Shown here: one piece after another, positions 35,310 to 45,200 of the stretch
Layout of the letters: each line of letters starts with the position of its first letter
How positions within the stretch are numbered: the stretch's first letter is position 1
Translations under genes and position numbers: made by a program
Assembly (NCBI GenBank): GCA_016801845.1
Contig: CM028931.1
Coordinates: 13,649,555-13,713,554, forward strand
Direction: 5' to 3'
Source of the DNA: Polydactylus sextarius
Taxonomy: Eukaryota > Chordata > Actinopteri > Polynemidae
Length of the DNA stretch: 64,000 nucleotides
Notes under the pieces: generated by a model
Told to the model about the DNA's origin: nothing
What the model saw: only the letters and a program-made list of their open reading frames with translations
Database searches by the model: none

Positions 35310-36859
35310 CATGACTGCAGGCACACATCCCATAAAGCATCACTCCCTGACACCTGACAAAACCAGATGGCACCGCAATAACCCCCCCCCCATTTGACAC
35401 CACGCAACCTACACATCACAAACGAACCGCTGCACTCACTGCGCGGCAACAATTATAAGACGATTCTCCTTCTTTTTCTTAATATTTAAGGAAAAAAAAC
35501 AAAAAACAAAATCAATCCTGTTTTTCTTTTATTTTTTATGTGAGAAACTGAGCTGAATTGCAGTATGCGTGGTGTGAGTGGCAGCTGGGGTTGAAGCTAT
35601 TTATTATTCAGTATGGTTGGTTGAGCGATGAAGCAAAAAGAGAGAGAGAGAGAGAGAGAGTGAGCAGAAGTGGAGTAGGTGGAGATGTGGTGCATTTTCC
35701 CTTTTTTTTTTTTTTTTTTTTTTTTCCTTCTTTCTAAGTGCACTCGGAGGCTGGAAAAGTGATTTTTTTCGCTGCTTTATGAGCTTTTATTACACTGTGT
35801 ACTGAGTTGTCACTACTGTACACACACAGCCTAAACACCTGCTCACTGGAAAGCAATACAGTAGACGAGCCAAGATAGAAACTCTGCTTTTTTTTCTTTT
35901 TTCTTTTTTTTTTTTAATGTTACATCCTGCCTGTTGGTTTGTATCACATCTATACAACACAAACACACACAAAGAAAGAACCCCCTTAATCTCTAATCTC
36001 CATCCAACCGATCACCGTGCACGTATTTTAGTTCATCTTGTAGGCAGTTAAATCTCAACACTCCTTCTTCACTCCTCCTGCGGTGCTAATAAAATAATTC
36101 ATTAAATAGACTCGGATGACTAATTGATTTCTGTTTGCAGAGCATTAAATATGCTTAATGTCAAAGGTGGCGCGTAAACTTTTCATTAGTACTAGTAGGC
36201 CGGACTGGGCCGGAGGGCTCTCACCTCAAAGGTCATGAAGAAGTTGGAGAGGAGAAGGAGAAGGAGAACTTGACTTTTATCTTTACCGGAAAAATGCATT
36301 ATGGAGCCGCGCAGAGAACAAGCACGGACACACGCAGCCACTTGTGCTATTTCTGTTGTGGCCTCATGTATCATGCAGCGACGGCCCCAATGAATTATTA
36401 GTCAATTCTGAACCCTTCACATTTATTCCCATTGGGCAACACGATGCAACAATTAACCGGACTTGTAATGTAATGGTTTAAATAATGTAAATGAAAATAC
36501 ATACGTGTATGTATTTTATCTACCTCTTTTTACTTATTTATTTATTTATTTATTTATTGCATTACATAAAAGCATAAAAGCCCTCCTCCTTTTAATTCCA
36601 GCAACACCACGTTCGGCTACACGATGGCGCCAGAGCCACGCGAATAAAAAGTAGCTCGTGTTTTCCCTCCTCAGCTCGAGCTGAGAGCAGACACACTATC
36701 CCATCAATAAAACATTCAAAGAGTTTTTATTTATTTATTATTTTTATTTTTTTTTTTTTTTTTTGGAGTCCTGACACCACTGCTGTCTTTGCAATGCGAC
36801 ACAACACTTTACATTTGATATATATATTTATATATATATATATATTTTTTCCCAAGACA

Positions 36860-37675
36860 TTTCTGACTTTTGACTTTTTTTGCGCACGGGCCGGAGCCGC
36901 CTTTCCTCTTCATTTCTGGGGCCCCACAAGGGATTTAAAGAAATGTCACTGTCCGCTATAAATAATCAACTCGGCATCAGTGACGGCCGCACTGCTCATT
37001 GTCATTCCCTCTTGAGGGGGTGGAGGGGGGGACAGTGCGCGTCGGGCCAAAGCTTACGGGCGCAGCTCCAGATATTAACCATGAACGGACCCCAACCTGG
37101 CTGACATCATTGCGTCTGGTGATATAGATAGATCAGTAGTACCTCCTCCTTCCTCCTTCCTCCTCCTCTCATCCATTCGGAGCAGCCCCGTTCTGTGTGT
37201 GTGTGTGTAGTCGGTGGCACTTAATCACAGAGCGCACCAAGGCAAGGCAGGAGGCGGACCGTCGGGCGTGAACGAAATAGTAACGGTTGAAGCGGAGAGG
37301 CAGCAGTGTGCGGGACAACGCAGACAGAGGAGCTACAGCCACATCCAGAGGACGTGTCCGACATCACCTCTAGCTCTTTGAGGGTTTTTTTTTTCTTTTA
37401 AATGCTCCATCCTGCGCTGGATCGAGCGTTGCAGCTTTATCTGATCTATCCAGACTTCCCAGTTTCGGTCGTCCGCAGCCAAAGGGCTTCTGTTGGAGAT
37501 GTCCAAAAAAAGACCAGCCGAGCCGGAGTCCCGGGTGAAACAACATCAAGCTGCTCTGGGCAACATGTCTCGCCTCCCTTGTTTCTCTTTGGAGTCTGTA
37601 GAATGAAGACGGCTTAAATTATAATATCATAATCATTTTTAAAAAAAAAAAAGAAGTCCAAAGCAGAGCGCAAAG
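36860..37675 (+). promoter_or_regulatory. olfm1: olfm1 promoter and 5' leader of exon A
   Basis: CpG and GC content rise after 36880 (gcgcacgggccggagccgcc), with a second GC-rich block at 37240-37330. A CT-rich stretch (about 37142-37172) and gt repeats (37193-37209) precede it, so initiation is likely between about 37150 and 37300. There is no clear TATA box. The leader contains a 71-codon upstream reading frame and several other ATGs. The main ATG at 37676 has A at -3. The start sites are inferred. Confidence 0.5.
37402..37617 (+). promoter_or_regulatory. upstream open reading frame in the exon A leader
   Basis: An ATG at 37402 opens 71 codons that close at 37615-37617, 58 bases before the olfm1 ATG at 37676 and not overlapping it. 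The peptide (MLHPALDRALQLYLIYPDFP...) has no recognised domain. Two more out-of-frame ATGs, gatgtcc (about 37499) and catgtct (about 37564), lie within it. If the transcript starts upstream of 37402, this frame should lower or regulate translation of the A isoforms. Confidence 0.45.
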
Positions 37676-37825
37676 ATGTCGGTGCCTTTGCTGAAGATCG
37701 GCGTCGTGCTCAGCACCATGGCGATGATTACCAACTGGATGTCGCAGACCCTCCCCTCTCTGGTGGGGCTCAATACCACCAAGCTCACGGCGGCACAGGG
37801 AGGATATCCAGACCGGAGCACTGGA
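37676..37825 (+). CDS. olfm1: olfm1 alternative first coding exon A
   Basis: It encodes 50 residues starting MSVPLLKIGVVLSTMAMITN, essentially the mammalian A exon, with a hydrophobic secretory signal. It then reads LNTTKLTAAQGGYPDRSTG, including a glycosylation sequon at N33. Human has SAAGGGTLDRSTG there, so only the linker differs. It ends in phase 0 at GGA before the strong donor GTAAGT (37826) and continues as G|VLPANPEE. The start is fixed by the match of the whole N-terminus and a good Kozak purine. Splicing to M and Z gives the 485-residue noelin; to M and Y a 153-residue form. Confidence 0.95.
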
Positions 37826-39228
37826 GTAAGTGCGCAAGTTTTGCATATTTCCTGCGCCTGGTTTGGCTTTTATTACGTTCTTTTTGTTGGTTGTGTGTGT
37901 TTTTTTTTTTTTTTATGAATGAATATCGACTGTTGCAATCGAAATTCCAAAAATCTCAAAGATTGAGGGGTTGCGTTTGATTCAACATCGTTTAAGAGGA
38001 GAAAATCTCAACATGACGCGCTCGCAGGGCGCATAGAAAAATTGGAGACGCATCAGAGAAACCTTCCTCCTGATGTTTGATGTTGCTCCAGCTGCCAGAG
38101 GAAACTTATCTGTTGATATAAATAAGAGATCCCGTTTTTTTTTCTTTTTGGGTGGTAGAAATTAAAGGAGAAAGATTGATGCGACTGCGTTATTTTTACC
38201 CCACGAAACAGCGGGAGTCTTCTTCCTCCTCCTCTTCTTCCTCATCCTGAAGCCTCATTCTTTCCTTTTTCACTGTGTTGCATGAATGAGAGAAGCCCGT
38301 CACTGTAACAGAGTCGAGATGAAGCAGTTCTTTTGTTTCCTGGCAGATTCTCCTCATTCTGTGCCAGGAGCGCTCTTTGTCAAGTAGAGGTTATGGCGCT
38401 GAGATTTTTTTTTCTTTCTTTCTTATTTTTTTTTGGAACAATGGATGGCTGAAGTCGATGAAATAGATAGATGGTGATAGCAGAAGAGGAGGAGGGGTGC
38501 AAGGAGCTGATGGTTGCACAATTATCCAATTTTTGAGGAGACTGGAGCGTGTTAGTAGTTTTATTTTTCTTTTTTTTTTTAGATTTTATCCAGAGAAATC
38601 CCAAGGCAGGTGCTTGACAGTGATTGTCTTTGTCTTGTCAGCACATCCTCTTGTTGGAAAACAGTGCAGCTGACTAACACACACTGCGATTTAGATTCTT
38701 TCTTTTTTTTGTGAAGTCAACTCCTCGCTAATTGAATCCATCAGCAGTCCTGTCCTGCAATCTCATTACGGCTGAGTGATGATGCAGCGATGAATATCTT
38801 TGTCACAGTCACTTAAGGCTACTTAATCTGATCCAATCAGCAGGTTAGTGAGTGGAGTTGTGTAGTAGAACGAGGGAAAAAACACACACACATACACACA
38901 AACCATCCTCCTCCTCCATCACCACCACCACCACCTCCTCCTCCTCCTGACGTCATTTTACACTCAGAGCTTACACACACTCCCCCAACACATTGAATGA
39001 TGGGAGTAGCTCCTCTTTCTTGGTTGGCTTGTGCGGCTTTAATAAAATATACAATATGATGGTGAAAAAAAGTGGGTGGAGCCTGCTGGTCTGTGGAGTC
39101 CAGATGGTGATAAATGGAATACAGCTGCAGAATCCTCTTTTGTCATGTTTTAAATGTGTCACACTAAGAGGAGGGAGGGGGCTGCGGCGGGTGTTTTCTC
39201 GGTATTTATTTATCTTTCCGTCCTACAG
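37826..39228 (+). other. olfm1: olfm1 intron A-M1
   Basis: Non-coding. It has poly(T) runs (37900-37914, 38401-38412, 38568-38580), a CTT/CCT tract (38219-38248) and ACC/TCC repeats (38910-38948). The acceptor tccgtcctacag ends at 39228. Confidence 0.85.
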
Positions 39229-39378
39229 GTGTTGCCAGCAAACCCAGAGGAATCGTGGCAGGTGTACAGTTCAGCCCAGGATAGCGAGGGAAGGTGTGTC
39301 TGCACTGTGGTGGCGCCCCAGCAGTCCATGTGTTCACGGGATGCCCGCACCAAACAACTGAGGCAGCTGTTAGAGAAG
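39229..39378 (+). CDS. olfm1: olfm1 exon M1, start of the noelin domain
   Basis: It encodes residues 51-100 of the A form, VLPANPEESWQVYSSAQDSE and onward to LRQLLEK. Relative to human noelin as recalled it differs at few positions (PAN for PTN, RCVC for RCIC, QQS for QQT). Cys73, Cys75 and Cys85 (GRCVC and SMCSR) lie in the N-terminal part used for inter-chain disulfides in this family. It is flanked by the acceptor cctacag (to 39228) and the donor GTAATT (39379), both in phase 0, so either first exon joins without frame change. It is included in all four predicted products. Confidence 0.96.
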
Positions 39379-39899
39379 GTAATTCATTAATTTAACCCTT
39401 CAGCATCACGCAAAACAATTCCCAGATTAATCATCACCTTGACACTTTACTTTGTCACACACACACACACACGCACAGTCTCCATGTTTGTGGTCTTCCG
39501 ATCAACCCGTCGGACAAGAATAGGAATCATGCTCTAACGAGCTCCCTGGAAACCCAACAGGAATCACAAGCGGCAGCTATACACCGAGTCTCTTGAGTCT
39601 CCATTGTACCGCGCACATCCAAAGCAACTCATCTAATGATGCAACCCAGCACAATGCCCAGAGACAGAGGCCAAGGCTGCCGCCTTTACACAAGCAACAT
39701 CTAAGCACATTTGTATCTAAATCTAGATTTTTATCATTATTATTTAAGGGCAAAAACAATTCTCAAATAATTTAGAGTGGGCTCATTCATAAGAAACAAC
39801 AAATAGATTAAGACCCAATTAGAGAATGAGCCAAGTTATGTTTGAACCAACCAGTAGTCGAGGAACCAAACGTAACAGTATGCATTTCCTCTCACCCAG
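39379..39899 (+). other. olfm1: olfm1 intron M1-M2
   Basis: A 521-bp intron with a CA tract at 39456-39475 and nothing else recognised; the acceptor cctctcacccag ends at 39899. Confidence 0.85.
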
Positions 39900-40055
39900 G
39901 TCCAGAACATGACCCAGTCCATCCAGGTGCTGGACCAGCGGACCCAGAGGGATCTGCAGTATGTGGAGAAGATGGAGATCCAGCTCCGTGGCCTGGAATC
40001 TAAATTCAGGCAGGTGGAGGAGAACCACAAGCAGAACATCGCCAAGCAATACAGG
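39900..40055 (+). CDS. olfm1: olfm1 exon M2, coiled-coil start
   Basis: It encodes residues 101-152, VQNMTQSIQVLDQRTQRDLQ to NIAKQYR. It has a glycosylation sequon at N103 and heptad-like spacing of Leu, Met and Val in YVEKMEIQLRGLESKFRQVE, as expected for the coiled coil through which noelin forms dimers and tetramers. Phase 0 at both ends. The donor after AGG is GTATGA (40056). This is the branch point: it splices either to Y (41069) to give RG-stop, or to Z (42076) to give R|AIKTKMEEL. Human has HLARQFK where this has NIAKQYR, a conservative change. Confidence 0.95.
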
Positions 40056-41068
40056 GTATGAAAAGCCGTGTCTCTCCGAGCCATTAAAACCAAACCAAAC
40101 CGCCCCATTCTGTCAAATCAACAACAACAACAACAACAACAAAACAATCATAGCTGCTCTGTAGCCCATTACTTCACAGCTCTACTCATTTGTTTGTGTG
40201 TTCCTACTGTGCAGATGGTTTCCATAAGAGAAATCCATAATGCATGTACATTTAAAGAGGGTGAATGATCGCTTGATAACTCCACACCAGCTTCACCTTT
40301 TAAACCCGAATCAGCTTGAAAATGAGATTTAATAAAAAATGATGTACATGATGGGATGAGACCACGACCTCTGCACATGGGACACACCTGCATGTTAATA
40401 GCTAACCATATATAGCTAACCATTAAACCCTTCAAGGAGTTTTTCATTCTTCGAGGGTTTACCACGCGATCAAAGTTAATATGTTTCATTAAATAGGGGA
40501 TGATTTTCACACATAAAAGCTGTTTTTATTACTATTATTATTATTATTTAAGCAGGGCTGCAGATGATGAGTATTCAGCAAATCTATATTAGTTACCTGT
40601 GTTTAAAATACTAATAGTAAATGTAAAAATAGCACCAAATCACAAATTTTGCACAAATAATTAACAAAAAAAAAAAAAAAATATGGAGATTTTGTTTGTA
40701 AAAGAAGCTGGAATTGTGGAATTTTAGATTTTTTTTTACTAACTTCTACTACTACAACGCCACTTTTAGTAGAACTTATCTACTCAATGCGCAGCCCTGT
40801 TTGTACCTGTCCTCAATGTTTGGTCATTTCACCTGCACCCGACCCCTCTCGTCATCTCATGCATGCTCCAAACAAAAAAAAAAAAAACTTCACGCAACCT
40901 AAACGCCACATCTGATGCATGTGTGCTATATACTCTGTAACGTGTCCGAAGTGCATATACTAAGTGTGTGTGCGTTTGTTTGGTTTGTTTGTTTGGTTGT
41001 GTGTCTGTTAGATTAGGTTAGGAAGCTCTAGCCCCTGTCAACCAGTTTGTCGTTGTTCTTGCTTACAG
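40056..41068 (+). other. olfm1: olfm1 intron between exon M2 and exon Y
   Basis: Non-coding. It contains a CAA tract (about 40120-40144), a poly(A) run (40666-40681) and GT/GTTT repeats at about 40964-41000. The acceptor tcgttgttcttgcttacag ends at 41068. Confidence 0.8.
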
Positions 41069-41074
41069 GGCTAA
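41069..41074 (+). CDS. olfm1: olfm1 alternative terminal exon Y (Gly-stop)
   Basis: A good acceptor (ttgttcttgcttacag) is followed by GGC TAA, so splicing from exon M2 adds one Gly and ends the protein as KQYRG. Mammalian pancortin-2 and -4 (BMY and AMY) end in the same way, with FKG, using exon Y located between M and Z, exactly as here. The products would be 153 (A) or 125 (B) residues that keep the signal, the disulfide part and the start of the coiled coil but lack the olfactomedin propeller. The 6-base coding part means ordinary gene finders will miss it. Support: position, acceptor, phase, downstream poly(A) signal and the known mammalian layout. No transcript evidence is available. Confidence 0.75.
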   Translation, partial: G

Positions 41075-41580
41075 CTTTAAGACATGTAAAGAGAGCCACA
41101 GGGAAGAAGAGGCAGGTCAATTCCAGATTCCCCTGAACTGGGCCACAGTACTGAGAGCATTTGGGCGTCAAACAGTTAATTTATCTTTAGCACCATTAAG
41201 ACTAAGAAACCCCACCCCTCTCCCAGACCAACCCACCACTGATCTCTTCCTGCATGTTACTGCTGTCAAAGTTTTCCATCTAAAAGCTTTTTTCAAAAGT
41301 AAATACATTTATTATTATTATTATTATTATAACTATTATTATTCTTATCATTATTCTTATTCCTATTCTTCTTATTAGTCTTATTAATTGCTGTTATTCA
41401 TTTTTATTTTCTTTGGCTTTTGTCTATGCATATTTGGTTACTCAACAAATCTATACGTAAAAACTATAGACGTAAAAATTCGAGACACTTTGTTGTGTGT
41501 GACATGTAAAAGCATGTAACCCTTAATACGATGTTGCATTTTAAACGATGATGACCAATAAAGAGCTTTCCCAATTGTTG
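41075..41580 (+). other. olfm1: 3' untranslated region of the Y transcripts
   Basis: It runs from the Y stop to shortly after the AATAAA at 41557. It holds TTA/ATT repeats at about 41311-41350. After the poly(A) signal the sequence turns G/T-rich (gttgtcggtg), as expected downstream of a cleavage site. Confidence 0.55.
41557..41562 (+). promoter_or_regulatory. olfm1: poly(A) signal for the Y transcripts
   Basis: AATAAA 483 bases after the Y stop, followed by a GT-rich element (gttgtcggtg) about 15 bases on. Confidence 0.6.
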
Positions 41581-41595
41581 TCGGTGTACCGAGGG

Positions 41596-41600
<5 letters not shown>

Positions 41601-41637
<37 letters not shown>

Positions 41638-41661
41638 TAAAACAAACAAACAAAAAACAAA

Positions 41662-41698
<37 letters not shown>

Positions 41699-41713
41699 AA
41701 AAAAAAAAAAAAA
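41601..41713. repeat. T35/A35 inverted homopolymer pair
   Basis: A run of 35 T (41601-41635) is followed after 27 nt by a run of 35 A (41663-41697) and then more A to 41713. The two runs can pair perfectly. It sits about 40 bp past the Y poly(A) signal and 360 bp before the first Z exon. Confidence 0.9.
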
Positions 41714-42075
41714 CGGGCTGGTCAGTGGCGGAACGGAGCCACCTGCTCTGCTCGTCCAACAGGTGGAGAATATTTTTTTTTTTTTTTTTTGTCCTTTTTG
41801 CCGGGTTTGTTTGCTCAGACGACACACACACCTGCACAGAATTTACACAGATTCACACACAAAACACTGAACACGGACACAAACAGGGGGATAGAGGCAG
41901 GATAGAGTCAGAGTAGTCAGGTCAGACAGGTGTTTCTTTCTTTTTTGTTTTTTTTTTAATCATTATTTATTTCATTTTTTTTTTGTTTTTGCCATTTCTT
42001 TTTCCTTTTGATTGGACAGCGGGACTACTTTTTGTCGCGCATGACACTCAACCGAGCTTATTCTAATCCTTTCAG
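41714..42075 (+). other. olfm1: olfm1 intron end, before exon Z1
   Basis: Contains a T-rich stretch (41774-41790, 41938-42010) and a CA-rich part. The acceptor attctaatcctttcag ends at 42075 and includes a good branch-point-like ctaat. Confidence 0.85.
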
Positions 42076-42295
42076 GCAATAAAAACGAAAATGGAGGAGC
42101 TTAGACCGTTGATACCAGTGTTGGAGGAGTACAAAGCCGATGCCAAATTGGTATTGCAGTTTAAGGAGGAGGTCCAGAATCTGACGTCAGTTCTAAGCGA
42201 ACTTCAGGAGGAGATGGGGGCCTATGACTACGAGGAGCTCCACAACAGAGTGTCAAATCTTGAGGAGAGACTCCGAGCATGCATGCAAAAATTAG
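42076..42295 (+). CDS. olfm1: olfm1 exon Z1, coiled coil
   Basis: It encodes residues 153-225 plus one base of codon 226: AIKTKMEELRPLIPVLEEYK through EEVQNLTSVLSELQEEM to LRACMQKL. It is nearly the human sequence (MDEL, VLNELQEEI, DELQSR there). It has a sequon at N187 and long heptad periodicity; Cys221 (RACMQ) is the conserved inter-chain cysteine. It starts in phase 0 and ends in phase 1 (TTA G | GTAGGC), and the codon is completed by CG at 47152 to give Ala226. The open frame continues past the donor, but the family match stops exactly there. Confidence 0.96.
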
Positions 42296-45200
42296 GTAGG
42301 CACAGAAAGTTGTTGGCACACACCATGTTTCAACCACACGCATGCACAGAAACACTCACAAACAATCACCGACATGACAAGTTTGAGAGATTTTCAGGCA
42401 AATTCATACATGCATAAACATGAAATTTCAGCACATGACACCATCATCATTTACTGAGTTCTATACATTCTACCCAACCGGGACTGTTGAGTTACATCCT
42501 GACATCTGCACATTGGAAATTTTATATTTTAACGCCGAAACCTGCCGGACACTTGACAGAGAAATAAATCAACACCAATTTCTTAATGGATTCAAGTCTG
42601 TTTTTCCGGGGACTATTTATCAACCAGGAAGTCCCAGGCCTGCAAGGTCCACTTCAGTTTGCATTTTTTTTTTTTTTTTTAACAAAATACACTTTTGGGA
42701 ATGAGGATTTTTTTTTAGTTTTACATGCATGTGGAAGGAAGAGAGCTACAAACAGCGACTGCGAGTTCCCTTCACAGTCTTATCTTTTGCTTTTAGCCCC
42801 TGTCTCAGTCTCTTCACACCTCTGTCAGAAGCCCACAGTGCTAATAGATGCACACCCACGCTACAGTGATATATTGCAACAGCAGAGACACTTACACGCA
42901 GCACATCACGGGTATATTGTGTCCCTGTTTGAAATTATTCACTGTGCAAGATGACAGGAAGAAATTGGGAGAAGCTGTTGGTTACATTGCCTACTGTTCT
43001 TTTTTGGAACAGTAGGCACAGAGATTGTATTTAAATTGAATACATACAGCACAAAAAAAGCAGACGGCATACAGCTTCCGCAGTTATTACTTCTCTTTCT
43101 GGATTTACACAGTATTTTTCTTCGAGGCATCCACAGGAGTCTTTTCCCCGTGTGTTTATCGCTTTCGGTTCAACGCGCAGGCCTCGCTTCACCATCCGTG
43201 GTATGACAGGAGAGTAGATAGTAGATAGGAGAGCAGGGTACTGCAGGAGTTACTCGATCAGACGAGATAAAGGCGAGGTCACGCAGCGAGGGGCCGGGGA
43301 TCGGGCAGAACAGAGCGGTGGCTACTTCTTTTTCATCTTCACAAATACACCACAGTGTGCCGGCGTTACGTTATTGAGATTAAACCTCAGAAGGTCAGGA
43401 GCCAAATTAGCATCAGTAGAGCAACAACAGAAAAAAAATACAAAACAAAACACAGAGCGAGCAGGTGAAATCTAAGTACTGAATTATACATAGAGCGACA
43501 GGAGGAACTAATGGAAGGTGGTGAGGAGAAAGAGTGATAAAGTGAAGGTGAGTGGGAAAAGTGAAAGAGAGTAACTAGGGTCCCCGCAGAGCTGTCCTTC
43601 AAGCTGTTTTGTGCCGGAGAGACTAACAGGCCGGCGGCTGCTGGGACACAATGGCCATCGATCAAGAGGACATGCCAGCTTGCTGGGCAATAATCAAATA
43701 AATAAATCACGCGGTGTCGCGGCCCGACAGTGTGGAGGCACACAGAGCTTTAGGCAAATCCAGGCCCTTCACACGCTGGAAATACTGATGAATGGAGCAA
43801 GAAGGTCATAACTGCACACAAAGTCCTGTGCTACCTGCTCGCCTGCCTTTTGTTCTTGCTTCCCATTTCCTCTGAAGAGAATAAAATTACAGGCATAATA
43901 GTATACTGAGGTTCACATGCCACCGAATCAATATTTCTCTCATTACAAACAACCTCACCCTCTCGATTTGTCTTAATTTTCCGCTCCCCCTAGTTTCCAG
44001 TAAAAGAATAAGTCCAGACTGGAAAAGAAACACGAGCTGAAAGCGTTTATAACATTAAACATTCACGACTCATTAAGTGAATGTTAACTTTATAACCACC
44101 ACTAGGTGTTATTTTCAGCCACGTATAAAGACTTTAATACTCGGACCTCAGCTAATCTGCTTCATCTGGATCTGGATTACGTTGGTGTAATTGGATCAGA
44201 TTTTGGATTTGGTTTTTTTTTGTTTTTTTTCAGGGGCTTCGAACAAAACAAAACTACAGGTTCAACGAACTAATGTAAAAAGAAGAGATTCAAATTTTGA
44301 CAAAACAAAGCTCGCCTCAGACTTGTCTGCGCCGTCGATCAGAGCTGTCGACTAATTGATCAACAGGAAACTGATGAAGCTGAAATGAAGAGTGACGGGA
44401 AATGAGAGAGAGAGTGCAGGGGAACCATTGGCCCGGCATGTAATCCACTAGGATTAGGCTAGGATTAATCATTTCACCACTGCCCCCCCTCCCCTATTTG
44501 ACTGTTTTATGCAAAAAGTACAAATACAGTCAAACCACACTGTTTGCATACCCTAGTTTACGTACAATTCAGTTTTCAGCGACTGTTTTCATGGAAATTT
44601 TGTCCCAGTTTTTGTACACCCGCTCTGTTTTCGTACAGTTGAAAATGGTCCGTACCAAACTCGTCCGCCTGCCCACGTGACTTGCCAGCTCATTTCCCGG
44701 AATCGAGCGCCCACGCAAAGCATCCCATACGTTCAAGACTCAGTGAGCATCACCCCGCATGTACATCCGAAACATTCCATAATAATCCGTTGTTTTTAGA
44801 AGGGGAAATTTATCTGTTTGACAGTATAAAATCCATGAAAACAGATTAACAGAAAATAAATAAATAGTTAGTAGTCCAGAGATGAGAAGGAAGACTTGTG
44901 GTTGCAATGTTAACAGCTGGGACATGACAGAGTTCACAGGTAGCTGTAGCGTTGTCCGGCAGCTAGTTATTGCGATGACTTGTGAGAACTCCTTTGAATG
45001 TAGTACGACCAAACGCTAACAGCAAACAGCTCAATGTCCTGTGAGCAGCTGCTCAGTAACACTGATGTGCCCAGTATTACACCATCTTGTTAGCCTTCCT
45101 GTCCTCTGACAGGTCTCAGTGAGACACATGAACCTGCTCTGTAGCTGGTCAGCGCCATGAGTTTTTCATCTTATGAGGAGAGATCGTACATTCCCCATAG

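Larger units (their letters stand above)
33036..37675 (+). other. olfm1: olfm1 intron after exon B, including the exon A promoter
   Basis: Non-coding. It contains (TA)n at 33271-33327, GT tracts (33122-33143, 33441-33462, 34671-34694), a G-quadruplex motif (33674-33696), a hairpin (33856-33912), a CAG tract (34419-34439), a CCA/CCG tract (35264-35309), poly(T) (35704-35726), a TTTA tract (36529-36556) and AT-rich tracts at 36810-36846. The last 800 bp form the promoter and leader of exon A. Confidence 0.85.

Noticed and set aside
41438..41905. Overlapping open frames on both strands near 41.6 kb
   Set aside because: They are poly-Phe and poly-Lys translations of the T35/A35 tracts.
42076..42417. 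Extension of exon Z1 to the stop at 42415-42417
   Set aside because: Similarity to noelin ends exactly at the donor after codon 225, and the phase-1 join to 47152 restores ACGKLTG.
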